Source of the DNA: Atriophallophorus winterbourni
Taxonomy: Eukaryota > Platyhelminthes > Trematoda > Plagiorchiida > Microphallidae
Assembly (NCBI GenBank): GCA_013407085.1
Contig: JACCGJ010018222.1
Coordinates: 1 to 64,000, forward strand
Length of the DNA stretch: 64,000 nt
Direction: 5' to 3'
Below the pieces are notes generated by a model. The model did no database searches and was not told the DNA's origin. It worked only from the letters and a program-made list of their open reading frames with translations. The position numbers and the translations under genes are program-made. This document shows, one piece after another, positions 35,100 through 45,800 of the stretch (positions within the stretch are counted from its first letter, which is position 1; each line of letters starts with the position of its first letter).

Positions 35100-37585
35100 T
35101 TAATCAACCATTATGCACACTCTTTCTCTACAATGCCTGCGGAAGAAGAAGCTTATCATCATAACCCCACAACAGTCGTCAAAAACGTCCCACTAAATAT
35201 CTGTTTAGTTTTATTAAGTGATTTCAATGCCTGAGTTGATGCACAAGTCTCGGCAAAACTCTATCGAAATGTTCGGAGTAGCTAGAACCAATGTAAATGG
35301 ACAATGCTTTTAGAACTTTGCACACAGATAAGTATTGTGTCAGTAACAATTTCTTTCAAACAAAACCACTGCTTGAAGTTTCTTAAAACACCCTCGCTCG
35401 AAGCATTGGCATCAGTGTGATCTTATACTTGTTAGGTTGTTAGACTGAGACACTGACCTTTCACTGGTTTGTGCAAAACTGAAGTTTTTCAAACGTAATT
35501 TCACTGAGCAAAATTCTCTGATAAGTCAAGGATAGAGGAGACTCGCATGTACAAAATCTATCTAGCTACGCAATTCGGAAATGCTTCCACAGCCGAGTTC
35601 AACGAGCCAACGTTGCTCGAAACGAGGAATCGATAGATAGCTGCATATGCCGAATCGTACTTTCCACTTACGGTCAAAGAAAATTTCAAACGAGCGTTTG
35701 TTGGGAATCAAAAGCTTTTGAGAAGACTGCTGTGTTGGATGAGAAACGGTCAGCATTCTTGAGGTTTAAAGGTATGCCAACAGATAAAAACTTACGACTT
35801 TTGAGAGCAGCTAGAAATAAGGTTCAACAGACCGCAAGACCATGTGAAAATGACTATTGGACAGAAAGTAATTTTGGTATCCAAAAAACTGCGGATACCG
35901 GAAATTTTCACAGTATGTATGATGGGATCAAGAGAGCCATTGGTCCAAACAAAATTAAAACCGCTATCATGAAGTCTGTGTCTGTTAACCCGATTCTGGA
36001 GAAAACCCATCAGATGGAATAACGGGTAGAGCACTTTTCCTCTCTCTACTCAATGGACAGTACGGTTTTACCACATGTACTTGAAAATGTCGAGCGGTTG
36101 CCGACTATTGAATATCTAAATACTCCCCCTACTCTTGGGCAATCGACCGCTTAGCGAATTGGAATGCCCCTGGTGACGAAGGAAGTCTACCTGATCTCAT
36201 CAAGTACGGTAGAACTGCCTTATAACAACCTCTCCACCATTTGCTTCTTCAGTGCTGGCAGGAGGAGTGTGTCGCACAAGAGATGCGAGACAGGAGGATC
36301 ATCACGCTATTTGAGAATAAGGGTGATAGAGGCGACTGCAACAATTGCAGAGGAATCTCCCTTCTGAATGTTGTAGGCAATTTGTTTGCTAAAGTCTTGC
36401 AGATCCGGCTAAAAGTTTTATCTGATAGAATTTACTCCGAATCTCAATGTGGCTTCCGCTTAGTAGATCAACCGTTGACCTTATTTTCTCCTTAAGACAA
36501 CTTCAAGAATAATGTCGGGAACAGCGCTGTTTTTATTGATTTAACGAAGCCATTTGACTACGTCAACATGGACGGTCTTTTTAAAATGCTCGATTTGATG
36601 GGCTACCCTACAAGACTGCTCAAAGTTGCTAGTTCGCTTCTCTCTGGCATGACATGCTCAGTCCATCTAAACAGTATCAGTTCAGAAGCCTTTGAAATTC
36701 GCTTAGACTTCAAACAAGTATGTGTTCTTGCTATCAAGCTTGTCGGTATTTTGTTTGCATTGCTTCTGCAGCACGATTCAAGGACGAGAACAGAAGGCGT
36801 TTACCTACACACGCGAAGTGGTGGTAGGGTTTTCAACATAAAGCGTTTGAGAGCTAATCGCTGACTTGCTCTTTGCCGTCGATGCAGCCATTAATAATCA
36901 CTCCCAAGGAAATCATCAGTCGCCAATAGACTATTTTTCGTCGGCATACAAAGAATTTGATCTAAGAATAAGACAATGCAAAATCAAAGTTCTTGGTCAA
37001 GGGATTGTATCGCCTCAAATGATAACGGTTAAAAATGTCAGCTTGAACCAAAACATCATCTTGGATCAACCATTGCGGATATACTATCGTTAGACTCAGA
37101 GTTTGAACGCTCGTGTGCGGCAACAGCGTTTTGACCACGAATAAAAAGATGATGGTTTTCAGCACGTGCGTACTAAATGCCTTACTGTACGGCTGTGAAA
37201 CACGGACAACCCACGCGAGACACTAACGTTTGCTGAATGCTCTGTATTTACAAATCATCAGTCGCATCTTGAACATGTCGTGAATGGATGAAGTTTCTAA
37301 TGCTAAAGTTCTTTTGAAAGCTGTTCTGCAGAGAATGTGTATCCTAATACGGCAGCGCCGCAAGCGGTGGCTTCGTCATGTATATAGAATGGAAAATGGT
37401 CGTATTCCGAAATATCTACTCTATGGTGAGTTGAAATCATAAATTCGACCGTTGAGCAGACCGCACTTGTGGTTCCTCCATGATGGAAATTTTAATTCAT
37501 TTGAGGAGTTGTGGAACATGAAAAAATCATGCGATTGTGATGTACATCCATAGTCTACATCGATCGAAAGTGGCCAACAACATGT
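35100..37585 (+). pseudogene. RTE-type LINE (family 1), decayed copy
   Basis: Collinear with the better copy at 53,500-56,727 (-). Endonuclease remnants lie at 35,180-35,430 (LLSDFNA in place of VLGDFNA). The linker with RSAFLRFKGMPTD lies at 35,732-36,020. RT blocks follow at 36,100-36,900, including RRIITLFENKGDRGDC. The C-terminal region runs to 37,430. The catalytic FADDA box reads FAVDA (about 36,870), so one catalytic Asp is lost. The 3' end is the family-specific GGCCAACAACA at 37,570-37,585. Many stops and indels. Confidence 0.8.
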
Positions 37586-39602
37586 TTTAGTGCGCATGTG
37601 ATTGAACAAGTAGGTCGTACCAAACTTACGCAACATTGGCATTCAAACGCAACTCGTTTTCTTTTTTGGGTGTTTCAATTCATGCAAATCGTGATGTAAC
37701 TGTCCCAACATGAAACGTAAGTACAGCACGAAACCGGTCATGTTGTGTGATGTTCGGTAAACACTTTTTTCAAATCTGTCTACTGTATATGTTTCAGTAG
37801 TTTCGGAACACGAAGAGCCGAAATTAACTGCAAGTCATTACTCACCATCAGCCTATGAATGTTTAAAAAATAACAGCTTATGACAAACCACTCGTTTGTT
37901 TTATCTGAAATTTTTTATATCATTTGACCGTTCGATCGATGTGAATGACTTTTGTTCTAATAGTTTTAATATTAATTTTTGTGATATTTGATAATTCTTC
38001 AGCCTAATCAGATAACTAATGCTCCGTATGGCTTTCGCATATTTGAGAATTGCATAGCACGAAGCAGCTAACATGAGATGAGCTTTAATCCGCTAGATAG
38101 GGAGCTGAGCTTCCGCAGTTGAATTTCTGAATTTCAATGACACCTCAATTCACACTTACGTATGACATTATGATTTCTCCGTTTCGGAAAAGAACACAAA
38201 TAAGTAGAACAAAATACCACAGTCATAAGTTTACACGATGTCCTAGTGAGAAGAATCAATTTGTCATGAGTTTTTGAATAATATGCAGAACACAACCCCC
38301 GGCACAACGCAGGATCGTGAAGTGCCGAAAAGTTTGACGACGACAATTGCGAACTCGTAATCGTTCAGGTTCCGGTTTGATTGCATTCGAACTGTTGAAG
38401 CGGCAACATCTTCAGAATTATGAGAAGATGGACAACATCAGCTGCATTCGAACAATATGCAATTTATCAAGATCGGTATAACTGTAGTGAATTACTTTCA
38501 CTTTGTAACTTAGTATTTTGTACATACAACCTTTGGCCTTATATGGTTATTCCTTTTTTCGGCCATGTACACTTCATTCGTATTAACGCTTGTACAATAC
38601 ACTTTTTGACGGATCCTCCAACATTTTAGCGCTTTCTGCACCTTGGATTACATCATCTCTTGGACTTTTTCTGTGTGGATTATTTTGCTATCGTTGGACT
38701 TCTCTGGATCTTTATTTGGACAATTGCTCCTTTGGTCTTTTTGTGAGTTCTTTCCATTTTTGCCTTGTTGTGTGTAGTGCTAGACTATTACTTTTTGGTC
38801 CACCACATAACGAAATCTGCGTGGAAAGGGCTTAAATCATACCGGTTAGCACGAAATGGATTGGCAAATCAGTTCGAAGTGATAACCGAGTCCCGACGTG
38901 TTTGAAGAAAGTGTTGTGGTTATTTGTTATGTCTATATAATGATAAGGTGTGTGTTTTGTTATTTGTATTGTGCATATGTTATGTCTGTGATGTGCTACT
39001 ACTGGCCCAGCCGTAGGTTCGGCAGAACACAACCGTAACTGAACTCGTGTATTGACCGAATGAATGAATACCACAAAGTGAGCGAAAATCACAATGTGCA
39101 CTTAGGATCGATCTTGATTGGTGATTAATCGATAGTTCGTTAACAACAGCATAATAAACGCGTTTGACCAATCAGCTTTATCTTTTGTTGTGGGATTCGT
39201 GAGTGAAGCCGATTGGCGTTGCACAGGTTGACCTTACAGATGAACCGAGGAGCAATCGATATGGGTGCGTGCGACGCGGGAGGGTGTAACGTGGTTTTCG
39301 TTGGATCAATGAAATGGAAGTGTGGTGATAAGTGGCCAGATGTTACCCAGGTGTGATCTCCCGCCTCCCCATACCCGCTAAATTATGTTGTCATGGCAAC
39401 GTCAAAATTAATATGAACAGATGGTTGATTGAAAAAAAGGAATGTGTGAGTAAATTGAATGCTGAGTGTGACTAATTTCAAGGCCGTGCAAAATAATGAA
39501 ATCATAGTGAAGTTTCTACAACATTCATCTTACTTGTCAGGTATCACCGTTGTTGTAGAATTTCGTAACAGTTTATCTGTTAAATTTGTATCATCGTTGA
39601 AC
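37586..39602. other. Non-coding sequence, no recognised element
   Basis: I find no domain, tRNA or repeat shared with the rest of the window. Small frames are scattered on both strands with no sign of coding. Confidence 0.5.
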
Positions 39603-39615
39603 TACTAAAGATATG
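39603..39615. repeat. Target-site duplication, left
   Basis: TACTAAAGATATG, identical to 40,383-40,395. The match extends two bases further left (AC), where it also equals the end of the element. Confidence 0.75.
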
Positions 39616-39653
39616 ACCAATGTATTGTGGTGATCAGAACCCCGTCCATTACA

Positions 39654-39697
39654 CATCACTTTACCGATTTATGGCTGTTTGCCGTCATCAGGTGGAG
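39654..39697 (-). ncRNA. Hammerhead motif, array unit 1 (inactive)
   Basis: The core CTGATGA (39,685-39,691) and stem II GGC/GCC are intact. The G of the GAAA box is changed to T and the stem III palindrome is mutated, so cleavage is unlikely. Confidence 0.6.
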
Positions 39698-39895
39698 ACA
39701 CTAAGATTAGGTTCGGTGAGCTTTAAAACAGTGAAAAAGCGGGAAACATAGTTAAACTTGTATGCTACTGTTATATAGGGTTCTACAAAGAACCACGATG
39801 TTCAAATACAGAATCAGAAAGTGATTCCTGGCCTAGCGCTCGAGATGTATATAAAACACCAATGCATTGCGCTGCTCACATCCCTATGCCTTACA

Positions 39896-39937
39896 CGCCA
39901 CTACCGGTTCCTGGCTGTTTGCCGTCTTCAGGTGGAG
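39896..39937 (-). ncRNA. Hammerhead motif, array unit 2 (inactive)
   Basis: It has a CTGAAGA core (an allowed variant), intact stem II, the ACCGGT palindrome and stem I. GAAA is changed to GGAA, which should abolish cleavage. Confidence 0.6.
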
Positions 39938-40136
39938 TCAGTAAGATTGGGTTCAGTGAGCGTTGAAGTTGTGGTATAGTGGTAAACATATTTATATTTG
40001 TATTCCACTGTTATATAGGGTTCGTACAACGAACCACGATGTTCAAATACAGAATCACAAAGTGATTTCTGACCAAGCGCTCAAGGCGCATATTAAAGAC
40101 CAATGTATTTTGGTGCTCACATCCCCATCCCTTACA

Positions 40137-40178
40137 CACCACTACCGGTTTCTGGCTGTTTGCTGTTATGAGGTGGAG
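40137..40178 (-). ncRNA. Hammerhead motif, array unit 3 (inactive)
   Basis: GAAA, the ACCGGT palindrome and stem I are intact. The core reads CTCATAA, with two essential G changed. Confidence 0.6.
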
Positions 40179-40382
40179 ACACTAAGATTAGGTTCGGTGA
40201 GACTTGAAACATTGTAAAATCGGTGAACAAAGTTAAACATGTATGCCACTGTTATATAGGGTTCTACAAGGAACCACAATGTTTAAATACAAAATCACGA
40301 AGTGATTCCTGGCCAAGCGCTCGAGGCGCATATAAAAGACCAATGTATTGTGGTGCTCACGTTCCCATCCCTTACACTCCAC

Positions 40383-40395
40383 TACTAAAGATATG
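40383..40395. repeat. Target-site duplication, right
   Basis: TACTAAAGATATG, identical to the left flank of the array. Confidence 0.75.
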
Positions 40396-41149
40396 CTTCA
40401 ACAAGTTATCCTTCAAAGATGGTCTTCTGAGCATGTTCATCCTGATGAGAGTGCTTAGCTTTCACTGGCTGTGTTTTGTCTCGGTTGTTTTGCAAATGAT
40501 TCAATATTTAAGCTGATGAATTCCGAAAATTGACCTTTCGGTGGGGTGCACTTGAAATATTTTTATACCGAATAACATGTCATGAATGCTCTGCATATTT
40601 ATCCTGCAAGTTGGAAGGGCTTGCAATTAACAACTCTCGCATTGGCATATTGTGAAGCGTCAACCTCTGGCAAGCGAAGAACACGGGATGCTTTCTGTTG
40701 GTGAACGAAATCCCATCGTTTGAGCGAGCACTGCTGACAGCTTTGGACGTTTAGGGTGTGTGCTCAAAATCAATTATTTTGAAATGCTTTAGAATTCATT
40801 CTTTTTAAAGATTGTGTGATTCTTGTTGACAATTCTGAGTGGTTGTGCACAAGTTTTGTTCGAAGATTAACGATTTGTTCACAATCCCGGAAACCTAAAT
40901 GATTCAATACATATTGTGGATAAAAAACCCATCAACATCGGCACTAATTTATCCTTGTATTGTAAATTGCACAGATTCAAGTTACTCTTTCAAAAATATC
41001 CCAGGTTTGAACTTGCGCGCCAATTATCACATGTTGTTTTACCGAACCGATTCAAAAATTGGCGAATCAATTTGGTGTTATTCGCCAAACATTCAATGCA
41101 TTCGAATTTTATATGAAATTTAACATCGAATCGTGCCATACATATGACT
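40396..41149. other. Non-coding sequence
   Basis: No recognised gene. The region just before 41,150 may be further decayed CR1. Confidence 0.45.
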
Positions 41150-41540
41150 TTCTCTCGCTAACTGTCCTTCACTCGCGACTCAACTGAGGACGACTGTTTT
41201 TGCCGTGCGAGTTTGTTTCACTTGGAACAATCTAAACGATTTTGTTGTACACTAACTAAATCAGCAGTTGTTCAAGAGAAGACGTGATGCCGTTTGACCC
41301 TTAACCCGTGCATCGAAGAGCACTATACATCTTGACCTCATGCATCTACATTTGTTATCCCACCAATCGAAAATATTTTCCACCCTTTGGATTTTTAACT
41401 GATTTTTCAACTGCTCAGTAAGCAACTAAATCCCCTTTCAATTTGTGATATTATTCGTAGTTCCCATAATGTTCTGTGGTTTTTTGTAAATCTATATGCA
41501 TTTTAGACCATTGAAATTTAATTTAATCGAATTGCATTAA
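41150..41540 (+). mobile_element. CR1 family B 3' end fragment
   Basis: Follows the last coding part and 3' UTR of the element ending at 34,310; the TTCTGTGGTTTTTTGTAAA and TTTAGACCATT segments are shared. The tail is degraded to ATTTAATTTAATCGAATTG. Confidence 0.65.
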
Positions 41541-41739
41541 CCGATCAGGATTCATACAATTGGAAAGAAGAGTGTATATGAAATCGCTTGATGTACTGTT
41601 TCTTCATCTAATCAAGTCTAATAGTCAGAACAAAGGGGATGATTGACAAACTACTCCGATTTTAACTTGCCCATTTTGATCATGCAATTATACAAATGAG
41701 GTCAACGGCCCCAAATGACCTTGAAACTTGAATCTGTTG

Positions 41740-43035
41740 CTCGAGTACCCCGTCAGCAGGAAGGGTATTTTAAAAATGCATGATCTTATAGGCTGCCCAT
41801 TAAACTGTTGAAACTCGTTATTTCTTTCCATTTTGACACGATGGTCTCAGTCAATTTCCACGATTGCACTTCAGCAGCTATTAAAATTCACCAAGGTGTC
41901 GATTACGGGTGAGTTCTAGCTCCCATGTTGTTCGGTATTCTCTTTGCATTGCTGCTGAAATACACTTTTTGGACGAAAACTGAAGGCATTTAACTACGCA
42001 CGCGATGTGAAGGCAAGCTATTCAACCTGAACCGCATGAGAATACATTGACAGGATGTGCTAATTCTTGACCTGCAGTTTGCCGACGATGCAGCCATTAT
42101 TGCTCACTCCCAAGAACACCTCCAGTCGCTAATGGACTATTTTTCGTCGGCAGGCAAAGATTTTGGGCTAACAATCAACATGAGCAAGACCAGAGTCCAT
42201 GTTCAAGGGATTGTATCATCACTGTTGGAAACAGTCAGCTTGAACCAGTACATCATTTCACATATCTTGGTTCAACTATTGCGGACAACCTCTCGCTAGA
42301 CACGGAGATTGATAAGCGGATTGGCAGAGCAGCTGTCATTTTTCCCGATTGAACTCTCGTGTTTGGGGTAACCGAAAGTTGACTGTCAAGACACACATGA
42401 TGGTATACAGCGCGTGCGTACTAAATGCTTTACTGTATGGCAGTGAAACCTGGACCACCTACGCAAGACACGAACGGAAGCTGAATGCTTCCCATCTACG
42501 AATTTTTCGTCGTATCTTGAATATTTCGTGGATGCATCGAGTGACTTATGCGGGAGTAATTTCAAAATCTGGTCTACAAAGCATGTTCACCCTACTACAT
42601 CAACGCCGCCTACGCTGGATAAATCATGAGTACAGAATGCAAAATGGTCCTACTCCAAAAGATCTACTCTAAGTTTAGTTTGAAATCTAGAAGTTGACAT
42701 TTGGGCAGACAGCACTTGCAGTACAAAGACATGTGCAAATATAATATAAAAGCTCTCGGCATTGACCCTGCGAGTTGGGAATAACTTACTCTTGAACGCT
42801 CACTTTGAGGGCATTGTGTAACGCAAGCTGAATGGGAGCAGATACAGCTCTCGGCTGCTGACCACGGATCACACCATCGGTGTACAACTGACAATCGATC
42901 GAGTACGACCTATCAGTGTGAGCGCTGCGAGAGAGATTGTCACTTCCGAATCGAAAAGCTGTAGAACATAAAAATTGATGCTATCGTGATGTACATCCAT
43001 GGTCGACATCGACCGAAGGAGGCCAACAACAAATA
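41740..43035 (+). pseudogene. RTE-type LINE (family 1), 5'-truncated copy
   Basis: RT palm onward: an LQFADDAAIIAHSQEHLQSL stretch at 42,063 (both catalytic Asp kept), MSKTRV, then YSACVLNALLYGSETW and RRLRWINHEYRM in 42,349-42,672. It is followed by the shifted C-terminal end and the family 3' end GGAGGCCAACAACAAA at 43,019-43,034. Several frameshifts and stops make it inactive. Confidence 0.8.
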
Positions 43036-43859
43036 TCAGTTACACCAGTTGTTAGTTAATGTTTCAACTCTAACACAGCATTTTCGTTGGACAAACGTTG
43101 ATGGTTACGATCGTAGACACGACTAAGTAGCATTCTCTCCACCAAATCTGATTAACCTCACTGCTCATCAGCCAGTTGTGATCCTAGGAATTTCCCAACC
43201 ACGTGGGCAAGACCAGAATCAGAGGTCTACTTTCCTAACACGGTGTCTATTCACCTTACCCTGATGCAATTAATAAATTTTCCTCTATATTTCAACAAAA
43301 CGTGTGCGTTAGAAGCGAACGGTTGCCCAATATCTGTAAATATGAATTGCTTACAAACCTTTTTCCATTATTGTTTGTCGCTCTGATTGAATTCGCAAGA
43401 CGTTATGCATGGAATATTTCAAAATATATTAGTTGACAGTGATGATAAAAATGAGGGTTATTTTCAAGCTAGCATTCTTTGGGCTGAATGCCCAGTTTCA
43501 GGTTTTCTTGTGACGAAGATATCATATCACTGTTCATGGACCGCGGCAGTACATTATTGCACTCCTCCTGAAGTAGTCAGCATTAGCCTCGTCCCATCGA
43601 TGAACATTTGCAGACGCGGTAGATTTTCTCTTGATTAATTTTGTGCAACGCGCTGGTAACATTTCGAACAAAAACTGCAACCTATTTGCCTTTTATTAAA
43701 TTGAAATGGACTTGGGGTTCTAAAACGCTAGAAGATATTAAATTCACATACTGTATAATCTTTTTCCTATACATTATTGATCGAAAGCTACAATCATGTG
43801 GAAATTGTATGCAATCGGTTAGAACCGTTTGGGTTGCGTTAGGAAGAGTTCGGTGAAAA
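43036..43859. other. Unassigned stretch
   Basis: Frames at 43,387-43,638 and 43,641-43,856 (+) are open, but I recognise no family and see no coding bias. Confidence 0.4.
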
Positions 43860-44119
43860 GGTTCGGGGTATAGCTTACATCCAAAAGCAACTCTCACTCA
43901 TAGATTATGCGGCCTACCTAAAATACATAAAGAAGGCATTCATGTAAGAGCTATCGTCTTCAGCATCGGATCACCTGCGCACGAGTTAGCTAGACATTCG
44001 GCTTATTTGTTGAAACATTTAGTCGGCAATACAGCCTAGTTCATCAAGAACGTATATGACTTTGCAGCTCGCTTAATTCGGTAACAATTAATGAAGATGA
44101 AATAATTGCTAGCTTCTAT
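43860..44119 (+). pseudogene. Penelope-like element A, RT N-terminal remnant
   Basis: Readable with stops: RLCGLPKIHKEG, the conserved PLE block, then a GSPAHELA.H..YLLKHLVGN segment. It continues into the open frame at 44,120. Sequence upstream of 43,860 is not PLE, so the copy is 5'-truncated. Confidence 0.75.
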
Positions 44120-45349
44120 GTGAGCGCTTTGTTCACCAACGTTGATACAAGAAGTGCGTTACAACTAGCTAGACGGGCTTTGGAAACTGATGCCAGTTTG
44201 TCAGATCGCACAAACTTGAGCGTCCAGCAAATTATCAACGGTGTATCGATCTGCCTAAGCATGAACCACTTCGTATTTAATGAGCAACTATATAGACAAA
44301 AAGAAGGGTTGGCAATGGGTTCACCGATATCTCCAGTACTTGCGAACATGTATATGGAGCATTTCGAGAACAAAGCCCTTAACAATGAAGAGTTTAAGCC
44401 AAAATTATGGTGGCGCTATTTTGATGACACATTTGTTATCATCAAGCGAGATCAGTTAGAGGCCTTCTTTAAATATTTAAATGAAATAGACCCATGTATT
44501 ACTGTCACAAAGGAAGTGGAATCCTGCACAGGCACTCTTCCATTTTTAGACTGTTTAGCACAAAAAGTAGACGGGAAAATAAAAACTTCTGTCTATCGGA
44601 AACCTATCGATACAGATGCTGTACTACGATACACTTGCGCTCATCCAAGACAGGTCTTCAGTTCCATAGCTTGTTCCCTTTTCCACAAGATAGAACACTT
44701 GTGCAGCGACGAAAATGAGCGAAAACAGGCGCACCGTGAAGCTAGCCAAAGGCTCATAGACCACGGGTACCCAAAAAGTTTTGTAAAACGCCAATTGATG
44801 AAGGTAAAATACCCATCCGAAAAATCGGAGAAAAATTGGCGAGATACAGTCTGTATAACTTATGTAAAATGCACCTCTGAAGCGATACGTAGAATCTTGA
44901 ACCAGGCGGCCATACGCGTAACTTATAAGAAGGGGAAGACTATCCGTTCGGTTCTGATGCACCTCGAGGATAAGACGCCTTTGTCTAGCGTTACGAACAG
45001 CATCTACAGAATCAACTGTAAGGACTGTTCGGGTGTTTTCATAGGGCAGACTTCCAGGGAAATTCACACTAGAATCGAAGAACACCGAAAGCGTGTCCGG
45101 AGACAGCCCCGGGATGCGAGGGAATATCAATCCCTTATTCGTGATTCCGCCTTGGCGGAGCACGTTTTAGATACGGGCCACAGCGTCGATCTAGACAATG
45201 TGGCAATATTGAGACGCGGTATAAAACCGTATAGCGAACGCCTACATGCGGAGGCAATCGAAATTGCCAAGGCAGGTCGACTGGCGGTCAATAAGGTGGA
45301 TGGGGCAGAAATCTCCACAATCTGGCGCTCAGCACTGATGCGAAAGTAA
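44120..45349 (+). CDS. Penelope-like element A, RT + GIY-YIG endonuclease (N-truncated)
   Basis: A 409-codon open frame. It starts inside the RT with the ALFTNVDT block (usually DVSSLFTNV). EGLAMGSPISPVLANMYME then leads to the catalytic RYFDDTFVI at about residue 103, and to TLPFLDCL and VYRKPIDTD. The linker region (KRQLMKVKYP) precedes the GIY-YIG domain near residues 290-330: IYRINCKDCSGVFIGQT with the following Arg (TRIEEHRKR). The YIG Tyr is Phe here. The usual PLE end, with HSVDLDN and KVDGAEIS, is intact to the stop. PLEs use this enzyme for retrotransposition. Residues before the FTNV block lie in broken sequence upstream, so the ORF is not complete. The 3' tail with a hammerhead follows. 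Confidence 0.9.
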   Translation: MSALFTNVDTRSALQLARRALETDASLSDRTNLSVQQIINGVSICLSMNHFVFNEQLYRQKEGLAMGSPISPVLANMYMEHFENKALNNEEFKPKLWWRYFDDTFVIIKRDQLEAFFKYLNEIDPCITVTKEVESCTGTLPFLDCLAQKVDGKIKTSVYRKPIDTDAVLRYTCAHPRQVFSSIACSLFHKIEHLCSDENERKQAHREASQRLIDHGYPKSFVKRQLMKVKYPSEKSEKNWRDTVCITYVKCTSEAIRRILNQAAIRVTYKKGKTIRSVLMHLEDKTPLSSVTNSIYRINCKDCSGVFIGQTSREIHTRIEEHRKRVRRQPRDAREYQSLIRDSALAEHVLDTGHSVDLDNVAILRRGIKPYSERLHAEAIEIAKAGRLAVNKVDGAEISTIWRSALMRK

Positions 45350-45800
45350 ATAATTTTTATTCACCATGTACCTACTAGTTAATTAGATTTTTATTTTTCT
45401 TCAAACAGCTTAACCTTAGCCCTGTTAGTTATGTACTTTTACGTATGTGGGCCGCTGTGTCAACTGACCTTGACCGTGTTCACTTGTATCAGATTGACGT
45501 GGATACACACTGTTTGGAAAATCGGCCACTGATCCTGGTCATTCCCACGAGACGTGACACACTGTAGTCGTACTATAGGCTGTTTAGCGGTAAGGTCAAA
45601 TAAGTGGTGGTGGGTTGACTGCTACTTAATCATGTTCCCCGTCCTGACTATCACCCTTGGTCTGACGAAGCTTCTGTGTCAGAAGTGAAACGTTACCCAA
45701 AAACTACTCTAACCGATTGCACACAAATTCCTTTGCATTATGAATACACGATCGGTCCCAAACGTATTCCAATCGATTACGAAGTACCTATTCCTTGGAA
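45350..45800 (+). mobile_element. Penelope-like element A, 3' non-coding tail
   Basis: It aligns with the tails of the PLE copies at 58.2 and 60.4 kb, both around the hammerhead and for about 100 bases after it (for example TAACCGATT and CGATCGGTC.CAAAC). The alignment fades at about 45,800, which I take as the element's 3' end. Confidence 0.6.
45657..45700 (+). ncRNA. Hammerhead ribozyme motif of PLE A
   Basis: CTGACGA core (45,662-45,668), stem II GCTTCTG-TGT-CAGAAGT closed by G-U, GAAA (45,687-45,690), ACGT palindrome as minimal stem III, then T and stem I ACC pairing with GGT. An extra A precedes stem II. Predicted cleavage is after 45,694. Stem I is weaker than in the other copies. Confidence 0.6.

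Larger units (their letters stand above)
39616..40382 (-). mobile_element. Tandem ~240-bp array with hammerhead ribozymes (retrozyme-like retroposon)
   Basis: The spacing of the CCAATGTATTG landmark (39,617; 39,859; 40,100; 40,340) gives a period of 240-242 bp, just over three units. On the minus strand each complete unit has a type I hammerhead layout: stem I CCAC/GTGG, core CTGATGA, stem II GGC-AAACA-GCC, GAAA, and a self-complementary stem III ACCGGT followed by A at the cleavage position. The insertion is flanked by the 13-bp direct repeat TACTAAAGATATG (39,603-39,615 and 40,383-40,395). The right end, which is the RNA 5' end, coincides with the predicted cleavage site. It has no protein-coding capacity. 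Confidence 0.7.

Noticed and set aside
37586..39600. Small frames (60-90 codons) on both strands
   Set aside because: No homology, no overlap with repeats that have coding sense, and composition as expected by chance in AT-rich DNA.
40060..40100. tRNA-Leu-like box A (CCAAGCGCTCGAGGCGC) and TATAAAAG in the tandem array
   Set aside because: No box B follows on that strand and no cloverleaf can be folded. The match is probably due to the GCGC...GCGC dyad. The hammerhead evidence is on the other strand.
39603..40395. CRISPR-like or simple satellite repeat
   Set aside because: The repeats are long, contiguous and without spacers, and the flanking direct repeat indicates an insertion rather than local expansion.
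44624..45163. 179-codon minus-strand frame
   Set aside because: Shadow of the Penelope GIY-YIG reading frame.
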